From a virus, in IMG/VR virus record IMGVR_UViG_3300037507_002457, positions 1 to 64,000 of that record: a stretch of DNA of 64,000 nucleotides; one strand, 5' to 3'. Under the pieces are notes generated by a model, which searched no databases, was not told where the DNA came from, and saw nothing but the letters and a program-made list of their open reading frames with translations. Below are positions 1-8,310 of this stretch, one piece after another. Each line of letters begins with the position of its first letter. The first letter of the stretch is position 1. A program made the position numbers and the translations under genes.

Positions 1-167
1 CCAGCACTTCTACATCAATATATGTTGATATAGCAAGAAATGATGCCAGTATTTATGGAAAATATGGAAATCATAAAACTGGAAATGTAATGATATATAA
101 TCGAGCATTATCTGATGCAGAAATCCTTCAAAACTACGACTCAACAAGATCACGTTTTGGTTTATAA
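1..167 (+). CDS. Lectin-like (ConA/LamG) fibre protein, C-terminal fragment
   Basis: Only the last 54 codons are in the window; the frame starts at base 3 and ends with tandem stops (TAA TAA). The tail contains the pattern VMIYNRALSDAEILQNY, which is typical of the last strand and helix of concanavalin A-like/LamG lectin domains at the ends of phage tail fibres and virion surface proteins. This fits the adhesin-type genes that follow. By family knowledge such domains bind glycans, so a role in receptor or surface binding is inferred. The upstream architecture is not visible. Confidence 0.6.
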   Translation, partial: STSTSIYVDIARNDASIYGKYGNHKTGNVMIYNRALSDAEILQNYDSTRSRFGL

Positions 168-191
168 TAACCACAATAATTTTATATATCT

Positions 192-200
192 ATATTTATA
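192..200 (+). promoter_or_regulatory. Late-type promoter box ATATTTATA
   Basis: Copy of the recurrent ATATTTATA motif, 11 nt before the ATG of the fibre gene at 212. Inferred late promoter. Confidence 0.5.
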
Positions 201-211
201 TATAATAAATT

Positions 212-1036
212 ATGCCGTCAGACATTCTTATAATTCCAAATAGAAGTTCTACAACTGCTGCTCCTGTTATACAATTCAGCGGCAGTCAGGCTAATACAAT
301 AAGATTAGAAGTATTAACTTCAGGTAGTATTGCTTTTCTTGGTAATTCAGGAAGTTTGTTTAGCATATCAGATAGTCTTTCTGGTAGCTTGATGGCAGTA
401 AGTGATATTTCTGGATTACCTATTTTAGAAGTATTCAGCGACGACAGAGTAGTAATGGGACGATATAATACAAATGCTCTGGTTGTTACTGGCAGCAGTG
501 TTGGTGTAAGAAAATCTCCATTACATAATGCCGCGTTGGATATAAGTGGTAGTGTGTTCATAACCGGTTCATTGAGTATGAGCGGTAGCATGTTTATAAC
601 AGGGTCTATTCTTACTTCCGGCAGCATAGGTATAAATAAAGGCACTCCAAATTCTTCTTTGGATGTTAATGGGAGTGTACTTATCACCGGGTCTTTGTTT
701 GTTACTGGATCTATACTTGATTTTAATGGAAATGTAAGAGACATCCCTCAAAATTTGCAAACTGCCGGATATACTCTTGTCGGAACAGATAATGGAAAAC
801 ATATATTCACTACCGCAAGCATAACCGTACCTGCTTCTGTATTTAATATTGGTGATGTTGTTACCGTCATAAACAGCGGCTCAAGTACATTATCAATTAC
901 ACAAGGATCTTCTGTATTATTACGTCAGGCGGGCACCTCAAATACAGGAAGCAGAACTTTGGCATTATATGGTATTGCAAGCATTACTTGTGTATCAAGC
1001 AATACATTTTATGTAACAGGTACTGGACTGGTTTGA
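212..1036 (+). CDS. Putative tail fibre protein with Gly-Ser beta repeats
   Basis: The 274-residue product is built mainly of short repeats ending in Gly-Ser, such as SGSVFITGSLSMSGSMFITG (about residues 110-170). This spacing of small and hydrophobic residues is typical of beta-helical or triple-beta shafts of phage fibres. The C-terminal 100 residues are less repetitive (TVINSGSSTLSITQGSSVLL) and look like a small beta domain. There is no signal peptide or membrane segment. It lies between a lectin-like C-terminus and a glycine-rich adhesin, so a distal fibre role is inferred. No catalytic motif was seen. Confidence 0.55.
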   Translation: MPSDILIIPNRSSTTAAPVIQFSGSQANTIRLEVLTSGSIAFLGNSGSLFSISDSLSGSLMAVSDISGLPILEVFSDDRVVMGRYNTNALVVTGSSVGVRKSPLHNAALDISGSVFITGSLSMSGSMFITGSILTSGSIGINKGTPNSSLDVNGSVLITGSLFVTGSILDFNGNVRDIPQNLQTAGYTLVGTDNGKHIFTTASITVPASVFNIGDVVTVINSGSSTLSITQGSSVLLRQAGTSNTGSRTLALYGIASITCVSSNTFYVTGTGLV

Positions 1037-1044
1037 TATTGCTT

Positions 1045-1836
1045 ATGAGCATGAATTCCATAAATGTTTCGTTGCCGGGCCAAACATTTACAAATACCGT
1101 AAATTTTACTTCTACTACAACTTGGACGGTTCCATATAATGTTACTCAACTATATGTAAAATTGTGGGCAGGAGGAGGTGGTGGTAACGGAGATACCAGA
1201 ACTGGTGGCGGTAGTGGATTTATCGGAGGTTACTTAAGTGTTGCACCAAACGATGTGTTAAATATAGATATAGGAGCGGGGGGTCTCGCTAGAAATTTAA
1301 CGGAAAATTGCGACATTCCGAGAGGAAAAATTCATGCGGGGGCTGGTGGGGGAGGATCTAGAATATATAAAAATGTAGATTCGTATTTTATTGCGGGAGG
1401 TGGAGGTGGCGCGGGAGAAAGTGGGAATGGTGGTGTTGGGGGTGGTACAAGTAGTCTTGGCGGAAATGCTTATTGTACCGGCTGTCACGATGAAGACCCT
1501 ACGGCTGGGGCTAATGCTAATTTTTCTGGATCCATTATGGCTGGTGGCGAGCCAGGTAGAGATAATTCATGCCCAGATGAAGAAGACCCTCCAAATTATC
1601 AAACCTCGACCGTAGAATCTGGTGGGGGTGGTAGTGGATATGCTGGTGGTGGGGGTGGTGGGCAAGGTGCTGGAGGTGGCGGCGCAACTTCTGGCTTTGA
1701 AGGAGGCTATCTTGTATCAAATATAAGCGGTAGCGGAACCAATCCGGGAAATAATACCGATCCTGACTATACTAGTAATTATGGCCAAGGTGGAGGCGGG
1801 AGTGGTGTTCAAGGCTATATAGTAATAAAATATTAA
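1045..1836 (+). CDS. Glycine-rich fibre/adhesin protein
   Basis: The start is placed at ATG 1045 (MSMNSINVSLPGQTF), 8 nt after the preceding stop. The frame extends further upstream, but only through the end of the previous gene. Residues 20-45 (FTSTTTWTVPYNVTQLYVKL) form a beta lead-in found before glycine-rich domains of phage surface proteins. The rest is dense in Gly runs (GGGGGAGESGNGGVGGG). By analogy with T-even gp38-type adhesins, polyglycine segments can pack as a PGII sandwich that displays receptor-binding loops; this is inferred. Cysteines lie in the non-glycine loops. The end (GGGGSGVQGYIVIKY) is the usual closing strand of such domains. Confidence 0.6.
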   Translation: MSMNSINVSLPGQTFTNTVNFTSTTTWTVPYNVTQLYVKLWAGGGGGNGDTRTGGGSGFIGGYLSVAPNDVLNIDIGAGGLARNLTENCDIPRGKIHAGAGGGGSRIYKNVDSYFIAGGGGGAGESGNGGVGGGTSSLGGNAYCTGCHDEDPTAGANANFSGSIMAGGEPGRDNSCPDEEDPPNYQTSTVESGGGGSGYAGGGGGGQGAGGGGATSGFEGGYLVSNISGSGTNPGNNTDPDYTSNYGQGGGGSGVQGYIVIKY

Positions 1837-1848
1837 AAAATAAAACAT

Positions 1849-2160
1849 ATGAATATATCATGGCAATATAACAACTTCAATGTGTATAACACATATAATG
1901 GTTTAAACGATGTAGTTTATAGTTACGGTTATGTTGTAACTGCTACGGATAGCGCTTCTTCAGCATCCAATGTGGGTATAGTACGACTCGTACTAGGTGA
2001 ATTAAATTCTATAGTACCTTTTAATCAACTTACACAACAAATTGTACAAGGTTGGACCGAACAATTTCTTGATACGCAAAAAATAACAGACAATCTTATT
2101 GAACAAGTAATTGCTTCAACGGCACAAACCACACAAGGATTGCCAGCACCTTGGAATTAA
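1849..2160 (+). CDS. Small virion-region protein, unknown function
   Basis: The 103-residue product begins MNISWQYNNFNVYNTYNG and continues with a beta-rich half (VVYSYGYVVTATDSASS) and a helical C-terminal half with many Gln. It lies between fibre genes and the tail sheath, 12 nt after the adhesin stop. A structural or chaperone role is possible, but no family is recognised. No signal peptide, cysteine motif or membrane segment is seen. Confidence 0.5.
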   Translation: MNISWQYNNFNVYNTYNGLNDVVYSYGYVVTATDSASSASNVGIVRLVLGELNSIVPFNQLTQQIVQGWTEQFLDTQKITDNLIEQVIASTAQTTQGLPAPWN

Positions 2161-2221
2161 AATACTTGATTTTTTATACAAAATTCTGTATATATACATA
2201 TATAAACCGTTATAAAACATT

Positions 2222-2512
2222 ATGGAACTAAATACACCAAACATACAACAGCCTGCATCACTTGAGCAAAAAATATTTGATGCAGTAGAAATACAAGAAC
2301 TAACTGCTATTCGCGAAGCATATGAACAAGCTACTATTTCGCTTGGTCAATTAGAAATGCAAAAGCGTGAAATAGCCAAAACAGAAAAGCGACTTAATGA
2401 ACGATTGGCTGCTATAGAAGCCCAAGAAAAAGTATTTTTGGATAAGATCGTAGCCAAGTATGGCGAAGGTACGTTTGATATTAATACAGGCGCATTTACG
2501 CCAAGATCGTAA
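2222..2512 (+). CDS. Small coiled-coil protein upstream of the tail sheath
   Basis: The 96-residue product is largely charged helix (about residues 15-78) with heptad-like spacing, for example EMQKREIAKTEKRLNERLAA. It ends in a short non-helical tail (YGEGTFDINTGAFTP). A rho-independent terminator follows 29 nt after the stop, so this gene ends its own transcript before the sheath gene. The function is not recognised; a small tail or fibre accessory protein is inferred from position only. Confidence 0.5.
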   Translation: MELNTPNIQQPASLEQKIFDAVEIQELTAIREAYEQATISLGQLEMQKREIAKTEKRLNERLAAIEAQEKVFLDKIVAKYGEGTFDINTGAFTPRS

Positions 2513-2540
2513 TAATAGTTATATTTATTATAATACCCAA

Positions 2541-2569
2541 AATCCTCCATATTAGTGGAGGATTTTTTA
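2541..2569 (+). terminator. Rho-independent terminator
   Basis: Perfect 8-bp stem AATCCTCC/GGAGGATT, 8-nt loop, followed by a T run. Separates the coiled-coil gene from the tail sheath gene. Confidence 0.85.
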
Positions 2570-2590
2570 TTGTTTGAAAAATTAGTGTCA

Positions 2591-2598
2591 TATTTATA
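2591..2598 (+). promoter_or_regulatory. Late-type promoter box TATTTATA
   Basis: CATATTTATATT element between the terminator and the sheath gene, 32 nt before ATG 2631. The spacing leaves room for a Shine-Dalgarno sequence (ATAGGAG at about 2614-2620). Confidence 0.5.
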
Positions 2599-2630
2599 TT
2601 TACAACTTTTTATATAGGAGTTAAAAAACT

Positions 2631-5600
2631 ATGGCAATCGAACAAAATGGAACATATAGCCCTTCAGAACGAATCGTTTCGCCTGGTGTATTCACCAGAG
2701 AAGTAGATCAATCGTTTCTTGCACAGGGCGTAGCAGCAATCGGCGGCGTGGTAGTAGCCCCATTCCCAAAAGGACCGGGATTTTCACCAACCGTAATTAA
2801 CAGCGAAGGTGATTTAAGCACCATCTTCGGTGATGCGGACGGCACACTATACGGCCCAATCACAGCCCAGCAATATCTTCGTCAGCAAGGACAAGTCACA
2901 GTTGTCCGCGTTGGCGGTCTTTCTGGATACAATCAACAGAAAGCATTGTTTGTCACAGCTACACCTGGTCAATATGGACGCTTTCAAGAAAATTCGGTAG
3001 TTTCTGGTTCTCTACTTGACGCAACATTATATCCAAATTCTGCGGCAAATAGCGTATTCAAAATTACTGGTAGCGTTAGCGTAACATTTGATAGCGGTTT
3101 CTATGAGGATGAAACCATCGAAGTTGGTACACTACAAGTTGCTACATTTGCAAGCTCTTCAACAAACCTATACGGAGCAGTTACTGCTTCCGATGGTTGC
3201 TTGGATTACTTCTTTGCCACAGCTTCTGCGACAAATACCTCATTCACTATTTCTGGCGATGCTCCTTGGAACGGTTCAAGATTGTCTTCATTGACAATCC
3301 GCCGCATACCAGGTGCTTGCGATTTTGAACTTGAAATTGAAGGTGTATTAACTGGCTCATATGGTGCGTTCAATCCAAACGCATTTACTCCAGGTGTTGG
3401 ATTGACCGAGGATGGGTGTGGAAGTTCTTCTTATGCCACCGGAAGTGATAGCGTATTGTTGGCCGTATTGGCAAATACCGCATATGATCGCAGTCAGAAT
3501 CTATATGGATTCAGCGGATCTTTGCTATCAACATCGTCGGTCGTTTCTGTCACCGCCGATTTCTCGTTGGCGTTAAACACTATCTATACAGATGGAAGCG
3601 GAAATACGGCAAGTTCTTCTTATGGTACATATCAGTTCTCATTGGACGAAGAATCAAACAAATATATTACAAACGTGTTTGGTACTGATCCAAAAGCTGG
3701 TTATGTTCCTGTTGCTGCTGGTCAAAAGATTGAAGCAGCATACACATACAAAAACTTCAAACATCGTACCAAAACAATTATAAATCAAATGCTTGCTTCT
3801 GGTAGCTGGAAGATTGCTATTTTTTCTCGCGACGCAATGGATTTTGAAGATGGTATTGAGCCAGCAGATGGAACTTCCGCATTTGATCTCACAAATGCAT
3901 ATACTCCGTTCATTCGCTCACAGCTAATTGCTGCCTTTACTGGTAGCGGAGTGTCTTCGAGTGCTGCATATGATCTATTCAAGGTACATACTCTGACAGA
4001 TGGCACCGCTGCAAATACAGCATATAAACTTGAAATATCAAACGTAAAGTCACCTGGTTCTGTACCTGGCACCTCGTATGGTTCATTCACGTTGGCGGTT
4101 CGCAGCTATAGTGATACAGACCTAAAGCCTGTATATCTAGAACGTTTTGATAATCTAAACTTGGATGTCAATAGTGCAAATTATGTTGCTCGTCGTATTG
4201 GTGACACATACAACTATATCGACTTCAACGGTAAGATTCTGGAATTTGGAGACTTCCCACAAAAGAGCAAATATGTTCGTGTTGAAATGGCAACTGCTCC
4301 ATGGCCAGTTGACGCAATTCCATATGGATTTGGTCCATATGCCACACCAGTCGGCGGTGATTATGCTCGTTTGGGCAAGATTCCTGCGATGCAATACTGC
4401 TCTGCCTCGGCGTACTTGTTACAGCCAGGTAGATATGCTTCTGGTGTAGTATTCCAACCAGCACCAGCACAAGCAGACGCGGATCTTGCTGCTCTATATC
4501 CAAATGGATCTAGCGTCGGTCCAGAACTAGACAATAAGCAATACTTCGCTCCAGTACCACAAGGTTCTGCGGTAGGAGCTAATGTTGCGTTTGACCTAGA
4601 AACATATTGCGGAGTTTCTCCATTGTATGTTGCTTCTCAAGAAAATACAAATGTTAAGAAGCGTCGTTTTGTTCTAGGATTCCAAGGTGGATTTGATGGT
4701 CAATCGCCATCTGTTCCAGTATTAATTGGTAATGATATATTGCCAACAAATCAACAGGGACTAGATTGCTCTACGTCAACAAGTCGTGGTACATATGCTT
4801 ATAGACAATCAATTGCTGCTTTAAGCAATGCGGATGAGTTTGATTTCAACCTCATCACTGTTCCCGGCATTAACTACGAAGACCACGCATATGTAGCAAC
4901 TTCAATCGTTGATATGTGCGAACGTCGTGGCGACGCATTCTATATCATGGACATTGCTCCAAATCAAACAGCCGGTGCAACTGCTATTCAAAACGTAGTA
5001 GATCTGGCCGGTCAGTTTGATACAAACTATGCTGCAACATATTATCCTTGGGTCAAAGTTACTGAGACCAATAGTAACAAGATCATGAACGTTCCTCCTT
5101 CAGTAGTAATGATGGGCGTCTATGCCGCCAACGATAAAGTTGCCGCTGAGTGGTTTGCCCCAGCAGGTCTAAATCGAGGCGGTATCCCAACGGCTGTGTC
5201 TGTAGCAGATAGATTGACACACACTGAACGTGATACTCTATATGAAGGTCACGTAAACCCAATCGCCGCGTTTCCTGGTCAAGGCGTTGTGGCTTGGGGT
5301 CAGAAGACACTGCAACGTAATCCAAGTGCATTGGATCGCGTAAATGTTCGCCGTCTATTGATCGCGTTGAAGAAGTTCATCGCTTCTTCTTCAAGATTCC
5401 TAGTGTTTGAACAGAACGTAGCAACAACTCGTCAACGTTTCTTGAACATCGTCAATCCATACTTGGAAAGCGTACAGCAGCGTTCGGGTGTGTATGCCTT
5501 CAAGGTTGTTATGGACGACAGCAACAATACACCTGATCTAGTTGATCGTGGCATATTGTATGGTCAGATCTATATTCAGCCAACACGTACCGCTGAAATG

Positions 5601-5654
5601 ATTGTATTGGACTTCAATGTACTCCCTTCGGGTGCCGTTTTTCCGAGCGCATAA
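2631..5654 (+). CDS. Contractile tail sheath protein (gp18-like)
   Basis: The 1007-residue protein has a sheath N-terminus (SPGVFTREVDQSFLAQGVAAIGGVVVAP style, residues 17-45) and the phage sheath C-terminus, where the RRLLIALKKFIASSSRFLVFEQN segment is followed by TRQRFLNIVNPYL and a final strand pairing region (GQIYIQPTRTAEMIVLDFNV). These terminal regions form the inter-subunit mesh that drives contraction. It is much longer than T4 gp18 (659 aa). The extra length lies in the middle (about residues 110-420) and looks beta-rich, so it is probably an external decoration domain. It has a strong Shine-Dalgarno, its own late-type box and its own terminator, consistent with high late expression. 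Confidence 0.92.
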   Translation: MAIEQNGTYSPSERIVSPGVFTREVDQSFLAQGVAAIGGVVVAPFPKGPGFSPTVINSEGDLSTIFGDADGTLYGPITAQQYLRQQGQVTVVRVGGLSGYNQQKALFVTATPGQYGRFQENSVVSGSLLDATLYPNSAANSVFKITGSVSVTFDSGFYEDETIEVGTLQVATFASSSTNLYGAVTASDGCLDYFFATASATNTSFTISGDAPWNGSRLSSLTIRRIPGACDFELEIEGVLTGSYGAFNPNAFTPGVGLTEDGCGSSSYATGSDSVLLAVLANTAYDRSQNLYGFSGSLLSTSSVVSVTADFSLALNTIYTDGSGNTASSSYGTYQFSLDEESNKYITNVFGTDPKAGYVPVAAGQKIEAAYTYKNFKHRTKTIINQMLASGSWKIAIFSRDAMDFEDGIEPADGTSAFDLTNAYTPFIRSQLIAAFTGSGVSSSAAYDLFKVHTLTDGTAANTAYKLEISNVKSPGSVPGTSYGSFTLAVRSYSDTDLKPVYLERFDNLNLDVNSANYVARRIGDTYNYIDFNGKILEFGDFPQKSKYVRVEMATAPWPVDAIPYGFGPYATPVGGDYARLGKIPAMQYCSASAYLLQPGRYASGVVFQPAPAQADADLAALYPNGSSVGPELDNKQYFAPVPQGSAVGANVAFDLETYCGVSPLYVASQENTNVKKRRFVLGFQGGFDGQSPSVPVLIGNDILPTNQQGLDCSTSTSRGTYAYRQSIAALSNADEFDFNLITVPGINYEDHAYVATSIVDMCERRGDAFYIMDIAPNQTAGATAIQNVVDLAGQFDTNYAATYYPWVKVTETNSNKIMNVPPSVVMMGVYAANDKVAAEWFAPAGLNRGGIPTAVSVADRLTHTERDTLYEGHVNPIAAFPGQGVVAWGQKTLQRNPSALDRVNVRRLLIALKKFIASSSRFLVFEQNVATTRQRFLNIVNPYLESVQQRSGVYAFKVVMDDSNNTPDLVDRGILYGQIYIQPTRTAEMIVLDFNVLPSGAVFPSA

Positions 5655-5673
5655 ATCATAAAAAATTGATTAC

Positions 5674-5706
5674 AAGAAACCCACTTTTTAGTGGGTTTCT
5701 TTTTTA
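5674..5706 (+). terminator. Rho-independent terminator after tail sheath
   Basis: Perfect 12-bp stem AAGAAACCCACT/AGTGGGTTTCTT with a TTTT loop and a T run. Confidence 0.9.
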
Positions 5707-5742
5707 TATAGCAAGATTTCATCATTTTGCCTACCGGTTCAT

Positions 5743-5757
5743 ATATTTATATTTATA
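5743..5757 (+). promoter_or_regulatory. Tandem late-type boxes ATATTTATATTTATA
   Basis: Two overlapping ATATTTATA copies (5743-5751 and 5749-5757) immediately before the homing endonuclease start. The first copy is 5 nt from ATG 5757. Confidence 0.45.
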
Positions 5758-6554
5758 TGAAAACAAATTATGGAAACCCAATGTCAATAAATAAAATTTG
5801 CGAATGGACCGGTAAATCTTTTACTGTTGATTGGAAGCACAGAAATAAAAGATTCATAGATACAAAAGCAATGTATGCTTGGAGAAAATCGCAAAATCAC
5901 GAAATTGTAAATTGCTTAAATTGCAATAAACCGTTTGACAGATATAAAAGAATACTACACCCAAGATCTGGAAAATTGCAGCAATATTGCTCAAATGAAT
6001 GTAACAGAAGTTCAAAAGAAAAGAGAGAAAAACTTAAAATTTGGATAAATGACAACAATCCTATGAAAGATCCAATCTCGGTTGAGAAAATATCAAAAAC
6101 CAAACTAGAAAAATACGGAAATTATAAATACAACAACCCAGAAAAAGCTGCAAATACTTGTATGAAAAAATACGGAACCGCGTGCTATTTTGATAGCCCT
6201 TCTGCTATATTATCAAACGGAAAACGCATATCAAAGTTTCAAAAACAAACGTATGATCTTGTTTTATTAAAATATCCAGATGCAGTTCTTGAAAAATATC
6301 TAAAAGACGTTCATTGTTCTGTGGACATTTATATACCTTCGATCAAAAAAGTAATTGAGTGCTATGGGGATTATTGGCATTGCAATCCTAAAAAATACAA
6401 ATCAGATTATTATAATAAATCTTTGCGCATGACAGCAAAAGAAAAATGGGACAAAGATGCCATTAAAACAAATAAGTTAATGTCGGTCGGTTACGATGTC
6501 GAGATAGTTTGGGAAAACTCAAAGAAAAAACTTGTGCATTCAACAAAACCGTGA
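5757..6554 (+). CDS. Homing endonuclease, Vsr/EDxHD-like, with zinc finger
   Basis: The roughly 265-residue protein has an N-terminal Cys-rich zinc-finger-like segment (VNCLNCNKPFDRYK ... QQYCSNEC). Repeated MKDP/KYG-type motifs typical of free-standing phage endonucleases follow, then a C-terminal PD-(D/E)xK-type nuclease core (DVHCSVDIYIPSIKKVIECY, then GDYWHCNPKKY and IVWENSKKKL). By family knowledge this cuts a cognate site lacking the gene and drives gene conversion. ATG 5757 touches the promoter box; ATG 5781, preceded by TATGGAAACCCA, is an alternative start. It sits alone between the sheath terminator and the HAD gene. Confidence 0.75.
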   Translation: MKTNYGNPMSINKICEWTGKSFTVDWKHRNKRFIDTKAMYAWRKSQNHEIVNCLNCNKPFDRYKRILHPRSGKLQQYCSNECNRSSKEKREKLKIWINDNNPMKDPISVEKISKTKLEKYGNYKYNNPEKAANTCMKKYGTACYFDSPSAILSNGKRISKFQKQTYDLVLLKYPDAVLEKYLKDVHCSVDIYIPSIKKVIECYGDYWHCNPKKYKSDYYNKSLRMTAKEKWDKDAIKTNKLMSVGYDVEIVWENSKKKLVHSTKP

Positions 6555-6562
6555 TATTTATA
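6554..6562 (+). promoter_or_regulatory. Late-type promoter box ATATTTATA
   Basis: Exact copy 4 nt before ATG 6567. If placed as in T4 late promoters, transcription would begin at or next to the start codon. Confidence 0.5.
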
Positions 6563-6566
6563 AAAT

Positions 6567-7130
6567 ATGCATATACTCCTAAAAAATCTATTGAAAGAAG
6601 TAGAAGAAAAGTCTCCACTTAAATATCAAATGTATGTGGATATGGACGGAGTTCTTGTAAACCTTGATAAAGGATTCAAGGCAGTTTCTGGCGGATTATC
6701 TCCTCAAGACTATGAAGCAAAAAATGGCAAAAACACTTTTTGGAAAGTAGTAAATAAAAATCCTAATTTCTGGCTTGACCTAGAACCATTGCCAGACGCT
6801 AAAGTTCTTTGGGATTATATAAAAGATAGATTCAAAGATCCACCCGCTGTTGTACTGAGTGCAGGCATCGGCACAAAAATAAAAGAGCAGAAAACTGCAT
6901 GGATACGCAAGCATATAGACCCAAGTGTTCAAGTTATTATTGCTTCGTCCGGCGTATCAAAGCCACAATATATCATTGATAGAGCGGATGTCAGACTTAC
7001 TCATATACTACTTGATGATACAGACAAGAATATAACTGCTTGGGAAAATTCCGGTGAAAATAGAATTGCTATTTTACATAAAGATGCGGCGAGCAGCATA
7101 AATAAGATTAAACAGATTGTGTCTGTATGA
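6567..7130 (+). CDS. HAD-family phosphatase / 5'(3')-deoxyribonucleotidase-like, tagged N-terminus
   Basis: Residues 22-30 (MYVDMDGVL) are a HAD motif I with the nucleophile Asp25 and the acid Asp27. VVLSAG (about 95-100) is motif II and LLDDTDKN (about 149-156) is motif IV. The size (187 aa) and layout resemble small 5'-nucleotidases and polynucleotide phosphatases, so dephosphorylation of nucleotides or nucleic-acid ends is likely. The substrate is not shown. The first 15 residues (MHILLKNLLKEVEEK) lie before the catalytic domain and match the recurrent helical N-terminal peptide of this phage. The gene overlaps the next one by ATGA. Confidence 0.7.
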   Translation: MHILLKNLLKEVEEKSPLKYQMYVDMDGVLVNLDKGFKAVSGGLSPQDYEAKNGKNTFWKVVNKNPNFWLDLEPLPDAKVLWDYIKDRFKDPPAVVLSAGIGTKIKEQKTAWIRKHIDPSVQVIIASSGVSKPQYIIDRADVRLTHILLDDTDKNITAWENSGENRIAILHKDAASSINKIKQIVSV

Positions 7131-7375
7131 ATCACGTTTCGCTAAAATCTTTGCTGCTAAAAGAACAATTTCATGTATCCGACATGGTTATGCTTGAAAA
7201 GGCGTGCAAGGCTTTTGCAGACGTATTAATAAAAAACAATATTGTAGCACATCAACATAAAGACCTTACAGCAGCAGATACTCCTATATCTCAGTATTCA
7301 GAAGATATAGCAGAAGTTGTTCGCAATGAAGTAATCAAATGGATGGATGTAGCAAACAGACGAGGTGGAAGATGA
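7127..7375 (+). CDS. Small tagged protein, unknown function
   Basis: The 82-residue product starts with a variant of the recurrent peptide (MNHVSLKSLLLKEQ). It then has a charged helical region with His-Gln-His and a C-terminal GGR. It overlaps the HAD gene by 4 nt and the nucleotidyltransferase gene by 4 nt, so the three are probably co-translated. No catalytic motif was recognised. The position suggests an adaptor or antitoxin-like partner, but this is speculation. Confidence 0.5.
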   Translation: MNHVSLKSLLLKEQFHVSDMVMLEKACKAFADVLIKNNIVAHQHKDLTAADTPISQYSEDIAEVVRNEVIKWMDVANRRGGR

Positions 7376-8280
7376 ATTATCCTTTATACAACGACAAACT
7401 TGCTCCTATATGGAACATCAATGAAGATGGTGCGAGACTTGATGACGAAGTAAGAAAATCGCTCATCAAGATCGCGATGGATTTTGTGCAGGACTTAAAA
7501 AAGAACCAAGATATAAACATCAAGACAGAAGACATACTTCTTATTGGTTCTATTACCAATTATAACTGGACGCCATATTCAGATATTGATCTACATATAT
7601 CAACTGATTTTTCCAAACTTGATATGAGCAAAGAAGACGCACAGGCGATGTTTGATGCGATTAAAACTGGTTGGAATAGCAAGCACGACATTGTGATGAA
7701 AAACTTTGATGTTGAGTTATATGTTGAAGATATAGGGGCAGAACAGGTATCTGCATCAAAGTATAGTGTTCTACGAAACGAATGGATAAAAGAACCAAAG
7801 AAAGAAAGTCCAAACTTCAACAAGTCACTTATAAAAAAGAAGTATAAAGAGTACTCAAAGAAGATAGACGACTTGATGGATGCAGACAGCGAAAAGCCGC
7901 TAAAAGATTTACTTGACAAGATATACAAGTTTCGTCAAGCAGGATTAGACAAGGGCGGCGAACTAAGTGAAGAAAATATTGTATTTAAGATACTAAGAGC
8001 AAAAGGTAAGTTAGATAAACTAAAAGACACTATATCGGCGATTTACGACGATAAGATGAGTGTCGATGAAATCGCCATGAACAATAGTTATTATGAGAAG
8101 GATGTTCAAGACGCGGCAGATGATATATATGCGATTGCAAAAGCGTTAAAAGTATATCCAGATATTGAACCATATATCAAAAAGATATCATTAAAATACA
8201 AGAAGTATTCGGACGATGTGCATATAGACATCGCAAGGGCATTTTCAAAGCTTAGAAAACAACAAATAAAAACATCTTGA
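7372..8280 (+). CDS. Nucleotidyltransferase-fold protein (Pol beta-like)
   Basis: The start is ATG 7372, overlapping the previous stop. Residues 56-74 (LLIGSITNYNWTPYSDIDL) hold the Gly-Ser loop and the Asp-x-Asp pair (Asp71, Asp73) of the Pol beta nucleotidyltransferase superfamily. The FDVELYVED strand about 35 residues later can supply the third carboxylate. The rest (about residues 125-300) is Lys-rich helix. Members add a nucleotide to RNA, protein or a small molecule; the substrate here cannot be read. Neighbouring HAD phosphatase and RNA ligase genes make nucleic-acid end processing one possibility, and a toxin-like transferase another. Confidence 0.65.
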   Translation: MNYPLYNDKLAPIWNINEDGARLDDEVRKSLIKIAMDFVQDLKKNQDINIKTEDILLIGSITNYNWTPYSDIDLHISTDFSKLDMSKEDAQAMFDAIKTGWNSKHDIVMKNFDVELYVEDIGAEQVSASKYSVLRNEWIKEPKKESPNFNKSLIKKKYKEYSKKIDDLMDADSEKPLKDLLDKIYKFRQAGLDKGGELSEENIVFKILRAKGKLDKLKDTISAIYDDKMSVDEIAMNNSYYEKDVQDAADDIYAIAKALKVYPDIEPYIKKISLKYKKYSDDVHIDIARAFSKLRKQQIKTS

Positions 8281-8304
8281 CATAATATATCGGCGTGATA
8301 ATAT
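8277..8304 (+). promoter_or_regulatory. Sigma70-like promoter, leaderless layout
   Basis: TTGACA (8277-8282), 16-bp spacer, TAATAT (8299-8304). The next ATG (8311) begins 7 nt downstream, so the start of transcription should fall at the start codon. Confidence 0.65.
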
Positions 8305-8310
8305 GTCGGT

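Noticed and set aside
988-1044. Upstream start for the glycine-rich adhesin
   Set aside because: The added residues overlap the end of the fibre gene and have no Shine-Dalgarno; ATG 1045 is more plausible.
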